A DNA stretch of 64,000 nucleotides from Hydractinia symbiolongicarpus (Eukaryota > Cnidaria > Hydrozoa > Anthoathecata > Hydractiniidae). Shown here in pieces: positions 1 through 13,024 of the stretch (position 1 is its first letter; every line of letters starts with the position of its first letter). The translations under genes and the position numbers were made by a program. The stretch spans positions 23,289,501 to 23,353,500 of the forward strand of contig NC_079881.1 in NCBI RefSeq assembly GCF_029227915.1. Direction: 5' to 3'. Under the pieces are notes generated by a model. That model was given only the letters and a program-made list of their open reading frames with translations. It searched no databases and was not told the DNA's origin.

Positions 1-747
1 GTTCGCGCTGAAGAAATAGAGACAGTTTCAAAAACTACATTTAATTTACTTTCTAACGGTGTCAATCCTTTTGAGTTACAACGGTTGCGTCACATATTCG
101 TACCAACATGTATTTAGTGATTTTCTTCTGATATTACTAGGTTGCATCGCTTTTAACAGTGAAACGATTGACTGTGGGACTTAATTGAACTAACTTTGGA
201 CTGTGACCTGATAAATGTAATAAATGAGACAATTGGTCTCCAAGAAATAACATTCTTCTTAATTTGACATGATTGCCGGACTCAGGCATTGCACTGGGTG
301 CTGTAGTAGCGCTTCATTTAAAAATTTAAATAAAAAAGTCATTTTTACTGTGGGACCAATCCTAGCCGTTAGCCCGCGCTGAAGATATACAGACTGTTTC
401 AAAAACTACATTTCATTTACTTTCTAACGGTGTCAATCTGTTTGAGTTGCAACGGTTGCGTCACATATTCGTACCAACATGTATTTAGCGATATTTTTCC
501 TCTATTACTAGGTTGCATCGCTTTTAACAGTGAAACGATTGACTGTGGGACTTAATTGAACTGATTTTGGACTTTGACCTTATAAATGTGATAAATGAGG
601 CAGTTTGACTGCAAGAAGTAACATTCTTCTTAATTTGACATGATTGCGGGAACTCAGTGATTACACTGAGCGCTGTGGTAGCGCTTTATTAAAAAATTAA
701 GATAAATAAGTCATTTTTAACTGTGGCACCAATCCTAGCCGGTAGTT

Positions 748-1862
748 CGCGCTGAAGAAATAGAGACAGTTTCAAAAACTACATTTCATTTACTTTCGAA
801 CGGTGTCAATCCTTTTGAGTTACAACGGTTGCGTCACATATTCGTACCAACATGTATTTAGCGATATTTCTCCTCTATTACTAGGTTGCATCGCTTTTAA
901 CAGTGAAACGATTGACTGTGGGACTTAATTGAACTAACTTTGGACTGTGACCTGATAAATGTAATAAATGAGACAATTTGTCTCCAAGAAATAACATTCT
1001 TTTTAACTTGACATGATTGTGGGAACTCAGCGATTACACTAGACTCCGTGGTAGCGCTCCATTTAAAAATTTAGATAAATAAGTCATTTTTACTGTGGGA
1101 CCAATCCTAGCCGTTAGCGCGCTGAAGATATAGAGACAGTTTTAAAAACTCCATTTCATTGACCTTCTAACAGTGTCAATCCGTTGGAGTTACAACGGTT
1201 GCGTCACATATTCGTACCAACATGTATTTAGCGATAGTATTCCGATATTACTAGGTTGCATCGCTTTTAACAGTGAAACGATTGATTCTGGGTCTTAATT
1301 GAACTGATTTTGGACTGTGACCTTATAAATGTTATAAGTGAGACAATTGGACTCCAAGAAAAAACATTCTTCTTAACTTGACATGATTGTGGGAACTCAG
1401 CAATTACACTGGACCCCGTGGTAGCGCTGCATTTAAAAATTTAGATAAATAAGTCATTTTTACTGTGGGACCAATCCTAGCCGTTAGTTCGCGCTAAAGA
1501 AATAGGAACAGTTCCAAAGACTACATTTCATTGACATTCTAGCGGTATAAATCCGCTTGAGTTACAACGGTGGCGTCACATATTCGTACCAACATGTATA
1601 TAGCCATAGTATTCGGATATTACTAGGTTGCATCGCTTTTAACAGTGAAACGATTGACTGTGGGACTTAATTGAACTGATTTTGGACTTTGACCTTATAA
1701 ATGTGATAAATGAGGCAGTTTGACTACAAGAAGTAACATTCTTCTTAATTTGGCATGATTGCGGGAACTCAGTGATTACACTGAGCGCTGTGGTAGCGCT
1801 TTATTAAAAAATTAAGATAAATAAGTCATTTTTAACTGTGGCACCAATCCTAGCCGGTAGTT
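748..1862. repeat. 3-monomer higher-order repeat, copy 1 (1,115 bp)
   Basis: Units 748, 1118 and 1490 (370, 372 and 373 bp) recur as a set. The first has ATTTCTCCTCTATTACTAGG. The second has the GTTAGCGCGCTGAAGATATA head with TCCGTTGGAG and GATTCTGGGTC. The third has AAAGAAATAGGAACAG with TCCGCTTGAG and ATGTATATAGCC. Copy 1 carries TTCGAACGG in its first unit. The upstream part from 503 also matches 3851 onward at a 3,348-bp (9-monomer) shift. Confidence 0.9.
1784..1800. repeat. Short dyad AGCGCT-GTGGT-AGCGCT in the monomer tail
   Basis: A 6-bp perfect inverted repeat with a 5-base loop, present at monomer offset about 294 in many units (this is the copy in unit 1490; another is at 46742-46758). 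In GGGCGCTGTGGTAGCG and GCGCTGTAGTAGCGC units a 5-bp stem remains. In GACCCCGTGGTAGCGCT units the left arm is lost. It could form a small cruciform or bind a dimeric protein; no function can be shown from sequence. Confidence 0.6.
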
Positions 1863-2977
1863 TGCGCTGAAGAAATAGAGACAGTTTCAAAAACTACATT
1901 TCATTTACTTTCTAACGGTGTCAATCCTTTTGAGTTACAACGGTTGCGTCACATATTCGTACCAACATGTATTTAGCGATATTTCTCCTCTATTACTAGG
2001 TTGCATCGCTTTTAACAGTGAAACGATTGACTGTGGGACTTAATTGAACTAACTTTGGACTGTGACCTGATAAATGTAATAAATGAGACAATTTGTCTCC
2101 AAGAAATAACATTCTTTTTAACTTGACATGATTGTGGGAACTCAGCGATTACACTAGACTCCGTGGTAGCGCTCCATTTAAAAATTTAGATAAATAAGTC
2201 ATTTTTACTGTGGGACCAATCCTAGCCGTTAGCGCGCTGAAGATATAGAGACAGTTTTAAAAACTCCATTTCATTGACCTTCTAACAGTGTCAATCCGTT
2301 GGAGTTACAACGGTTGCGTCACATATTCGTACCAACATGTATTTAGCGATAGTATTCCGATATTACTAGGTTGCATCGCTTTTAACAGTGAAACGATTGA
2401 TTCTGGGTCTTAATTGAACTGATTTTGGACTGTGACCTTATAAATGTTATAAGTGAGACAATTGGACTCCAAGAAAAAACATTCTTCTTAACTTGACATG
2501 ATTGTGGGAACTCAGCAATTACACTGGACCCCGTGGTAGCGCTGCATTTAAAAATTTAGATAAATAAGTCATTTTTACTGTGGGACCAATCCTAGCCGTT
2601 AGTTCGCGCTAAAGAAATAGGAACAGTTCCAAAGACTACATTTCATTGACATTCTAGCGGTATAAATCCGCTTGAGTTACAACGGTGGCGTCACATATTC
2701 GTACCAACATGTATATAGCCATAGTATTCGGATATTACTAGGTTGCATCGCTTTTAACAGTGAAACGATTGACTGTGGGACTTAATTGAACTGATTTTGG
2801 ACTTTGACCTTATAAATGTGATAAATGAGGCAGTTTGACTACAAGAAGTAACATTCTTCTTAATTTGGCATGATTGCGGGAACTCAGTGATTACACTGAG
2901 CGCTGTGGTAGCGCTTTATTAAAAAATTAAGATAAATAAGTCATTTTTAACTGTGGCACCAATCCTAGCCGGTAGTT
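1863..2977. repeat. 3-monomer higher-order repeat, copy 2 (1,115 bp)
   Basis: Directly abuts copy 1 with exactly 1,115-bp spacing. By eye I find about two substitutions across the whole unit relative to copy 1: TGCGCTG for CGCGCTG at the anchor, and TTCTAACGG for TTCGAACGG. This is a very recent tandem duplication. Confidence 0.9.
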
Positions 2978-4095
2978 TGCGCTGAAGAAATAGAGACAGT
3001 TTCAAAAACTACATTTCATTTACTTTCTAACGGTGTCAATCTTTTTGAGTTACAACGGTTGCGTCACATATTCGTACCAACATGTATTTAGCGATATTTT
3101 TCTGATATTACTAGGTTGCATCGCTTTTAACAGTGAAACGATTGACTGTGGGACTTAATTGAACTAACTTTGGACTGTGACCTGATAAATGTAAAAAATG
3201 AGACAATTGGTCTCCAAGAAATAACATTCTTCTTAATTTGAAATGATTGCCGGACTCAGGCATTACACTGGGCGCTGTAGTAGCCCTTCATTTAAAAATT
3301 AAGATAAATAAGTCATTTTTAACTGTGGCACCAATCCTAGCCGGTAGTTCGCGCTGAAGAAATAGAGAAAGTTTCAAAAACTACATTTCATTTACTTTCT
3401 AACGGTGTCAATCCGTTTGAGTTACAACGGTTACGTCACATATTCGTACCAACATGTATTTAGCAATATTTTTCCTCTATTACTAGGTTGCATCGCTTTT
3501 AACAGTGAAACGATTGGCTGTGGGACTTAATTGAACTGATTTTGGACTTTGACCTTATGAATGTGATAAATGAGGCAGTTTGACTACAAGAAGTAACATT
3601 CTTCTTAATTTGACATGATTGCTGGAACTCAGCGATTACACTGAGCGCTGTGGTAGCGCTTTATTAAAAAATTAAGATAAATAAGTCATTTTTAACTGTG
3701 GCACCAATCCTAGCCGGTAGTTCGCGCTGAAGAAATAGAGACAGTTTCAAAAACTACATTTAATTTACTTTCTAACGGTGTCAATCCTTTTGAGTTACAA
3801 CGGTTGCGTCACATATTCGTACCAACATGTATTTAGCCATAGTATTCGGATATTACTAGGTTGCATCGCTTTTAACAGTGAAACGATTGACTGTGGGACT
3901 TAATTGAACTGATTTTGGACTTTGACCTTATAAATGTGATAAATGAGGCAGTTTGACTGCAAGAAGTAACATTCTTCTTAATTTGACATGATTGCGGGAA
4001 CTCAGTGATTACACTGAGCGCTGTGGTAGCGCTTTATTAAAAAATTAAGATAAATAAGTCATTTTTAACTGTGGCACCAATCCTAGCCGGTAGTT

Positions 4096-5210
4096 CGCGC
4101 TGAAGAAATAGAGACAGTTTCAAAAACTACATTTCATTTACTTTCGAACGGTGTCAATCCTTTTGAGTTACAACGGTTGCGTCACATATTCGTACCAACA
4201 TGTATTTAGCGATATTTCTCCTCTATTACTAGGTTGCATCGCTTTTAACAGTGAAACGATTGACTGTGGGACTTAATTGAACTAACTTTGGACTGTGACC
4301 TGATAAATGTAATAAATGAGACAATTTGTCTCCAAGAAATAACATTCTTCTTAACTTGACATGATTGTGGGAACTCAGCGATTACACTAGACTCCGTGGT
4401 AGCGCTCCATTTAAAAATTTAGATAAATAAGTCATTTTTACTGTGGGACCAATCCTAGCCGTTAGCGCGCTGAAGATATAGAGACAGTTTTAAAAACTCC
4501 ATTTCATTGACCTTCTAACAGTGTCAATCCGTTGGAGTTACAACGGTTGCGTCACATATTCGTACCAACATGTATTTAGCGATAGTATTCCGATATTACT
4601 AGGTTGCATCGCTTTTAACAGTGAAACGATTGATTCTGGGTCTTAATTGAACTGATTTTGGACTGTGACCTTATAAATGTTATAAGTGAGACAATTGGAC
4701 TCCAAGAAAAAACATTCTTCTTAACTTGACATGATTGTGGGAACTCAGCAATTACACTGGACCCCGTGGTAGCGCTGCATTTAAAAATTTAGATAAATAA
4801 GTCATTTTTACTGTGGGACCAATCCTAGCCGTTAGTTCGCGCTAAAGAAATAGGAACAGTTCCAAAGACTACATTTCATTGACATTCTCGCGGTATAAAT
4901 CCGCTTGAGTTACAACGGTGGCGTCACATATTCGTACCAACATGTATATAGCCATAGTATTCGGATATTACTAGGTTGCATCGCTTTTAACAGTGAAACG
5001 ATTGACTGTGGGACTTAATTGAACTGATTTTGGACTTTGACCTTATAAATGTGATAAATGAGGCAGTTTGACTACAAGAAGTAACATTCTTCTTAATTTG
5101 GCATGATTGCGGGAACTCAGTGATTACACTGAGCGCTGTGGTAGCGCTTTATTAAAAAATTAAGATAAATAAGTTATTTTTAACTGTGGCACCAATCCTA
5201 GCCGGTAGTT
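4096..5210. repeat. 3-monomer higher-order repeat, copy 3 (1,115 bp)
   Basis: Lies 3,348 bp (9 monomers) from copy 1 and 2,233 bp (6 monomers) from copy 2. It keeps the TTCGAACGG variant of copy 1. Private changes seen are CATTCTCGCGG in the third unit, AGTTATTTTT in its tail, and CTTCTTAACTTG where copies 1 and 2 have CTTTTTAACTTG. Confidence 0.9.
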
Positions 5211-5583
5211 TGCGCTGAAGAAATAGAAACAGTTTCAAAAACTACATTTCATTTACTTTCTAACGGTGTCAATCCGTTTGAGTTACAACGGTTGCGTCAC
5301 ATATTCGTACCAACATGTATTTAGCGATATTTTTCTGATATTACTAGGTTGCATCGCTTTTAACAGTGAAACGATTGGCTGTGGGACTTAATTGAACTGA
5401 TTTTGGACTTTGACCTTATGAATGTGATAAATGAGGCAGTTTGACTACAAGAAGTAACATTCTTCTTAATTTGACATGATTGCTGGAACTCAGCGATTAC
5501 ACTGAGCGCTGTGGTAGCGCTTTATTAAAAAATTAAGATAAATAAGTCATTTTTAACTGTGGCACCAATCCTAGCCGGTAGTT
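5211..5583. repeat. Chimeric monomer marking loss of one unit
   Basis: The left part matches the monomer at 2978 (TGCGCTG anchor, GATATTTTTCTGATATTAC). The right part matches the monomer at 3350 (CGATTGGCTGTGGG, TTATGAATGTG). The exchange lies in the shared stretch of about 5341-5376. The order 1863-2233-2605-2978-3350-3723 thus reappears as 4096-4466-4838-5211-5584 with one monomer missing. Confidence 0.78.
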
Positions 5584-7444
5584 CGCGCTGAAGAAATAGA
5601 GACAGTTTCAAAAACTACATTTAATTTACTTTCTAACGGTGTCAATCCTTTTGAGTTACAACGGTTGCGTCACATATTCGTACCAACATGTATTTAGCCA
5701 TAGTATTCGGATATTACTAGGTTGCATCGCTTTTAACAGTGAAACGATTGACTGTGGGACTTAATTGAACTGATTTTGGACTGTAACCTTGTAAATGTGA
5801 AATTGAGACAATTGGACTTCAAGAAATAACATTCTTCTTACTTTGACACGATTGCCGAAACTCAGCTATTACACTGGGCGCTGTGGTAGCGATTCATTTT
5901 AAAATTAAGATAAAAAATTCAGTTTCTACTGTGGGACCAATCCTAGCCGTTAGCTCGCGCTGAAGAATTAGAGACAGTTTAAAAAACTACATTTCATTTA
6001 CTTTCTAACGGTGTCAGTCCGTTTAAGTTACAACGGTTCTGTCACATATTCGTACCAACATGTATTTAGTGATTTTCTTCCGATATTACTAGGTTGCATC
6101 GCTTTTAACAGAGAAACGATTGACTGTGGGACTTAATTGAACTAACTTTGGACTGCGACCTGATAAATGTAATAAATGAGACAATTGGTCTCCAAGAAAT
6201 AACATTCTTCTTAATTTGAAATGATTGCCGGACTCAGGCATTACACTGGGCTCTGTAGTAGCGCTTCATTTAAAAATTAAGATAAATAAGTCATTTTTAA
6301 CTGTGGCACCAATCCTAGCCGGTAGTTCGCGCTGAAGAAATAGAGACAGTTTAAAAAACTACATTTCATTTACTTTCTAACGGTGTCAGTCCGTTTAAGT
6401 TACAACGGTTCTGTCACATATTCGTACCAACATGTATTTAGTGATTTTCTTCCGATATTACTAGGTTGCATCGCTTTTAACAGTGAAACGATTGACTGTG
6501 GGACTTAATTGAACTAACTTTGGACTGTGACCTGATAAATGTAATAAATGAGACAATTGGTCTCCAAGAAATAACATTCTTCTTAATTTGAAATGATTGC
6601 CGGACTCAGGCATTACACTGGGCGCTGTAGTAGCGCTTCATTTAAAAATTAAGATAAATAAGACATTTTTAACTGTGGCACCAATCCTAGCCGGTAGTTC
6701 GCGCTGAAGAAATAGAGAAAGTTTCAAAAACTACATTTCATTTACTTTCTAACGGTGTCAATCCGTTTGAGTTACAACGGTTACGTCACATATTCGTACC
6801 AACATGTATTTAGCGATATTTTTCCTCTATTACTAGGTTGCATCGCTTTTAACAGTGAAACGAGTGGCTGTGGGACTTAATTGAACTGATTTTGGACTTT
6901 GACCTTATGAATGTGATAAATGAGGCAGTTTGACTACAAGAAGTAACATTCTTCTTAATTTGACATGATTGCTGGAACTCAGCGATTACACTGAGCGCTG
7001 TGGTAGCGCTTTATTAAAAAATTAAGATAAATAAGTCATTTTTAACTGTGGCACCAATCCTAGCCGGTAGTTCGCGCTGAAGAAATAGAGACAGTTTCAA
7101 AAACTACATTTCATTTACTTTCTAACGGTGTCAATCCTTTTGAGTTACAACGATTGCGTCACATATTCGTACCAACATGTATTTAGTGATTTTCTTCCGA
7201 TATTACTAGGTTGCATCGCTTTTAACAGTGAAACGATTGACTGTGGGACTTAATTGAACTAACTTTGGACTGTGACCTGATAAATGTAATAAATGAGACA
7301 ATTGGTCTCCAAGAAATAACATTCTTCTTAATTTGAAATGATTGCCGGACTCAGGCATTACACTGGGCGCTGTAGTAGCGCTTCATTTAAAAATTAAGAT
7401 AAATAAGACATTTTTAACTGTGGCACCAATCCTAGCCGGTAGTT

Positions 7445-7816
7445 CGCGCTGAAGAAATAGAGAAAGTTTCAAAAACTACATTTCATTTACTTTCTAACGG
7501 TGTCAATCCGTTTGAGTTACAACGGTTACGTCACATATTCGTACCAACATGTATTTAGCGATATTTTTCCTCTATTACTAGGTTGCATCGCTTTTAACAG
7601 TGAAACGAGTGGCTGTGGGACTTAATTGAACTGATTTTGGACTTTGACCTTATGAATGTGATAAATGAGGCAGTTTGACTACAAGAAATAACATTCTTCT
7701 TAATTTGAAATGATTGCCGGACTCAGGCATTACACTGGGCTCTGTAGTAGCGCTTCATTTAAAAATTAAGATAAATAAGTCATTTTTAACTGTGGCACCA
7801 ATCCTAGCCGGTAGTT
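7445..7816. repeat. Chimeric monomer: unit-6700 head with a different tail
   Basis: Nearly identical to the monomer at 6700 through GACTACAAGAA, including GAGTGGCTGTGGG and TTATGAATG. It then switches to the TTTGAAATGATTGCCGGACT type of tail. The switch falls in CAAGAA at about 7682-7687. The next unit at 7817 matches the unit at 6328, so the exchange shifted the order of monomers without disturbing the 372-bp phase. Confidence 0.8.
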
Positions 7817-8188
7817 CGCGCTGAAGAAATAGAGACAGTTTAAAAAACTACATTTCATTTACTTTCTAACGGTGTCAGTCCGTTTAAGTTACAACGGTTC
7901 TGTCACATATTCGTACCAACATGTATTTAGTGATTTTCTTCCGATATTAATAGGTTGCATCGCTTTTAACAGTGAAACGATTGACTGTGGGACTTAATTG
8001 AACTAACTTTGGACTGTGACCTGATAAATGTAATAAATGAGACAATTGGTCTCCAAGAAATAACATTCTTCTTAATTTGAAATGATTGCCGGACTCAGGC
8101 ATTACACTGGGCGCTGTAGTAGCGCTTCATTTAAAAATTAAGATAAATAAGACATTTTTAACTGTGGCACCAATCCTAGCCGGTAGTT

Positions 8189-10420
8189 CGCGCTGAAGAA
8201 ATAGAGAAAGTTTCAAAAACTACATTTCATTTACTTTCTAACGGTGTCAATCCTTTTGAGTTACAACGGTTGCGTCACATATTCGTACAAACATGTATTT
8301 AGCGATATTTTTCTGATATTACTAGGTTGCATCGTTTTTAACAGTGAAACGATTGACTGTGGGACTTAATTGAACTAACTTTGGACTGTGACCTGATAAA
8401 TGTAATAAATGAGACAATTGGTCTTCAAGAAATAACATTCTTCTTAATTTGAAATGATTGCCGGACTCAGGCACTACACTGGGCGCTGTAGTAGCGCTTC
8501 ATTTAAAAATTAAGATAAATAAGTAATTTTTAACTGTGGCACCAATCCTAGCCGGTAGTTCGCGCTGAAGAAATAGAGAAAGTTTCAAAAACTACATTTC
8601 ATTTACTTTCTAACGGTGTCAGTCCGTTTAAGTTACAACGGTTCTGTCACATATTCGTACCAACATGTATTTAGTGATTTTCTTCCGATATTACTAGGTT
8701 GCATCGCTTTTAACAGTGAAACGATTGACTGTGGGACTTAATTGAACTAACTTTGGACTGTGACCTGATAAATGTAATAAATGAGACAATTGGTCTCCAA
8801 GAAATAACATTCTTCTTAATTTGAAATGATTGCCGGACTCAGGCATTACACTGGGCTCTGTAGTAGCGCTTCATTTAAAAATTAAGATAAATAAGTCATT
8901 TTTAACAGTGGCACAAATCCTAGCCGGTAGTTCGCGCTGAAGAAATAGAGACAGTTTCAAAAACTACATTTCATTTACTTTCTAACGGTGTCAATCCGTT
9001 TGAGTTACAACGGTTACGTCACATATTCGTACCAACATGTATTTAGCGATATTTTTCCTCTATTACTAGGTTGCATCGATTTTAACAGTGAAACGATTGA
9101 CTGTGGGACTTAATTGAACTAACTTTGGACTGTGACCTGATAAATGTAATAAATGAGACAATTGGTCTCCAAGAAATAACATTCTTCTTAATTTGAAATA
9201 ATTGCCGGACTCAGGCATTACACTGGGCGCTGTAGTAGCGCTTCATTTAAAAATTTAGATAAATAAGTCATTTTTACTGTGGGACCAATCCTAGCCGTTA
9301 GCGCGCGCTGAAAATATAGAGACAGTTTCAAAAACTACATTTCATTGACTTTATAACGGTGTCAATCTGTTTGAGTTACAACGGTTGCGTCACATATTCG
9401 TACCAACATGTATTTAGCGATATTTTTCCTCTATTACTAGGTTGCATCGCTTTTAACAGTGAAACGATTGACTGTGGGACTTAATTGAACTGATTGTGGA
9501 CTGTAACCTTTTAAATGTGAATGTGAGACAATTGGACTTTAAGAAATAACATTCTTCTTACATTGACATGATTGCCGAAACTCAGCGATTACACTGGGCG
9601 CTGTGGTAGCGATTCATTTAAAAATTAAGATAAAAAATTCAGTTTTTACTGTGGGATTAATCCTAGCAGTTAGCTCGCGCTGAAGAAATAGACACAGTTT
9701 CAAAAACTACATTTCATTTACTTTCTAACGGTGTCAGTCCGTTTAAGTTACAACGGTTCTGTCACATATTCGTACCAACATGTATTTAGTGATTTTCTTC
9801 CGATATTACTAGGTTGCATCGCTTTTAACAGTGAAACGATTGACTGTGGGACTTAATTGAACTGACTTTGGACTGTGACCTGATAAATGTAATAAATGAG
9901 ACAATTGGTCTCCAAGAAATAACATTCTTCTTAACTTGACATGATTGTGGGAACTCAGCGATTACACTGGACCCCGTGGTAGCGCTGCATTTAAAAATTT
10001 AGATAAAAAATTCAGTTTTTACTGAGGGACCAATCCTAGCCGTTAGCTCGCGCTGAAGAAATAGAGACAGTTTAAAAAACTACATTTCATTTACTTTCTA
10101 ACGGTGTCAGTCCGTTGAAGTTACAACGGTTCTGTCACATATTCGTACCAACATGTATTTAGTGATTTTCTTCCGATATTACTAGGTTGCATCGCTTTTA
10201 ACAGTGAAACGATTGACTGTGGGACTTAATTGAACTAACTTTGGACTGTGACCTGATAAATGTAATAAATGAGACAATTGGTCTCCAAGAAATAACATTC
10301 TTCTTAATTTGAAATGATTGCCGGACTCAGGCATTACACTGGGCGCTGTAGTAGCGCTTCATTTAAAAATTAAGATAAATAAGACATTTTTAACTGTGGC
10401 ACCAATCCTAGCCGGTAGTT
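8189..10420. repeat. 6-monomer higher-order repeat, copy A (2,232 bp)
   Basis: Units 8189, 8561, 8933, 9304, 9676, 10049. Landmarks in order are ATTCGTACAAACATG (a private change in the core) in the first unit, AACAGTGGCACAAATCC at the end of the second, TTGCATCGATTTTAACAG in the third, GCGCGCGCTGAAAATATAG and GATTAATCCTAGCAG in the fourth, AGAAATAGACACAG in the fifth, and TCCGTTGAAG in the sixth. The same order repeats in copies B and C. Confidence 0.88.
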
Positions 10421-13024
10421 CGCGCTGAAGAAATAGAGAAAGTTTCAAAAACTACATTTCATTTACTTTCTAACGGTGTCAATCCTTTTGAGTTACAACG
10501 GTTGCGTCACATATTCGTACAAACATGTATTTAGCGATATTTTTCTGATATTACTAGGTTGCATCGTTTTTAACAGTGAAACGATTGACTGTGGGACTTA
10601 ATTGAACTAACTTTGGACTGTGACCTGATAAATGTAATAAATGAGACAATTGGTCTTCAAGAAATAACATTCTTCTTAATTTGAAATGATTGCCGGACTC
10701 AGGCACTACACTGGGCGCTGTAGTAGCGCTTCATTTAAAAATTAAGATAAATAAGTAATTTTTAACTGTGGCACCAATCCTAGCCGGTAGTTCGCGCTGA
10801 AGAAATAGAGAAAGTTTCAAAAACTACATTTCATTTACTTTCTAACGGTGTCAGTCCGTTTAAGTTACAACGGTTCTGTCACATATTCGTACCAACATGT
10901 ATTTAGTGATTTTCTTCCGATATTACTAGGTTGCATCGCTTTTAACAGTGAAACGATTGACTGTGGGACTTAATTGAACTAACTTTGGACTGTGACCTGA
11001 TAAATGTAATAAATGAGACAATTGGTCTCCAAGAAATAACATTCTTCTTAATTTGAAATGATTGCCGGACTCAGGCACTACACTGGGCGCTGTAGTAGCG
11101 CTTCATTTAAAAATTAAGATAAATAAGTAATTTTTAACTGTGGCACCAATCCTAGCCGGTAGTTCGCGCTGAAGAAATAGAGAAAGTTTCAAAAACTACA
11201 TTTCATTTACTTTCTAACGGTGTCAGTCCGTTTAAGTTACAACGGTTCTGTCACATATTCGTACCAACATGTATTTAGTGATTTTCTTCCGATATTACTA
11301 GGTTGCATCGCTTTTAACAGTGAAACGATTGACTGTGGGACTTAATTGAACTAACTTTGGACTGTGACCTGATAAATGTAATAAATGAGACAATTGGTCT
11401 CCAAGAAATAACATTCTTCTTAATTTGAAATGATTGCCGGACTCAGGCATTACACTGGGCTCTGTAGTAGCGCTTCATTTAAAAATTAAGATAAATAAGT
11501 CATTTTTAACAGTGGCACAAATCCTAGCCGGTAGTTCGCGCTGAAGAAATAGAGACAGTTTCAAAAACTACATTTCATTTACTTTCTAACGGTGTCAATC
11601 CGTTTGAGTTACAACGGTTACGTCACATATTCGTACCAACATGTATTTAGCGATATTTTTCCTCTATTACTAGGTTGCATCGATTTTAACAGTGAAACGA
11701 TTGACTGTGGGACTTAATTGAACTAACTTTGGACTGTGACCTGATAAATGTAATAAATGAGACAATTGGTCTCCAAGAAATAACATTCTTCTTAATTTGA
11801 AATGATTGCCGGACTCAGGCATTACACTGGGCGCTGTAGTAGCGCTTCATTTAAAAATTTAGATAAATAAGTCATTTTTACTGTGGGACCAATCCTAGCC
11901 GTTAGCGCGCGCTGAAAATATAGAGACAGTTTCAAAAACTACATTTCATTGACTTTATAACGGTGTCAATCTGTTTGAGTTACAACGGTTGCGTCACATA
12001 TTCGTACCAACATGTATTTAGCGATATTTTTCCTCTATTACTAGGTTGCATCGCTTTTAACAGTGAAACGATTGACTGTGGGACTTAATTGAACTGATTG
12101 TGGACTGTAACCTTTTAAATGTGAATGTGAGACAATTGGACTTTAAGAAATAACATTCTTCTTACATTGACATGATTGCCGAAACTCAGCGATTACACTG
12201 GGCGCTGTGGTAGCGATTCATTTAAAAATTAAGATAAAAAATTCAGTTTTTACTGTGGGATTAATCCTAGCAGTTAGCTCGCGCTGAAGAAATAGACACA
12301 GTTTCAAAAACTACATTTCATTTACTTTCTAACGGTGTCAGTCCGTTTAAGTTACAACGGTTCTGTCACATATTCGTACCAACATGTATTTAGTGATTTT
12401 CTTCCGATATTACTAGGTTGCATCGCTTTTAACAGTGAAACGATTGACTGTGGGACTTAATTGAACTGACTTTGGACTGTGACCTGATAAATGTAATAAA
12501 TGAGACAATTGGTCTCCAAGAAATAACATTCTTCTTAACTTGACATGATTGTGGGAACTCAGCGATTACACTGGACCCCGTGGTAGCGCTGCATTTAAAA
12601 ATTTAGATAAAAAATTCAGTTTTTACTGAGGGACCAATCCTAGCCGTTAGCTCGCGCTGAAGAAATAGAGACAGTTTAAAAAACTACATTTCATTTACTT
12701 TCTAACGGTGTCAGTCCGTTGAAGTTACAACGGTTCTGTCACATATTCGTACCAACATGTATTTAGTGATTTTCTTCCGATATTACTAGGTTGCATCGCT
12801 TTTAACAGTGAAACGATTGACTGTGGGACTTAATTGAACTAACTTTGGACTGTGACCTGATAAATGTAATAAATGAGACAATTGGTCTCCAAGAAATAAC
12901 ATTCTTCTTAATTTGAAATGATTGCCGGACTCAGGCATTACACTGGGCGCTGTAGTAGCGCTTCATTTAAAAATTAAGATAAATAAGACATTTTTAACTG
13001 TGGCACCAATCCTAGCCGGTAGTT
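10421..13024. repeat. Higher-order repeat, copy B, expanded to 7 monomers (2,604 bp)
   Basis: Units 10421, 10793, 11165, 11537, 11908, 12280, 12653. It has the same landmarks as copy A at a shift of 2,232 bp up to the second unit, then 2,604 bp afterwards, because one extra monomer is present. The landmark ATTCGTACAAACATG is at 8281, 10513 and 13117, giving the two spacings directly. Confidence 0.88.
10793..11164. repeat. Inserted chimeric monomer inside copy B
   Basis: The head equals the next monomer (AGTCCGTTTAAG, GGTTCTGTCAC, GTGATTTTCTTCC, GGTCTCCAAG). The tail equals the preceding monomer (GGCACTACACTGGGCG and AGTAATTTTTAACTG). The switch lies between about 11030 and 11077, where the two parents are identical. 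This is the expected product of an exchange shifted by exactly one monomer. Confidence 0.85.

Noticed and set aside
748-1117. TATA-like CTTATAAATG or TGATAAATG in the second half of each monomer as a promoter
   Set aside because: Common chance motif in AT-rich DNA, present in all units, with no coding frame or transcript evidence downstream.
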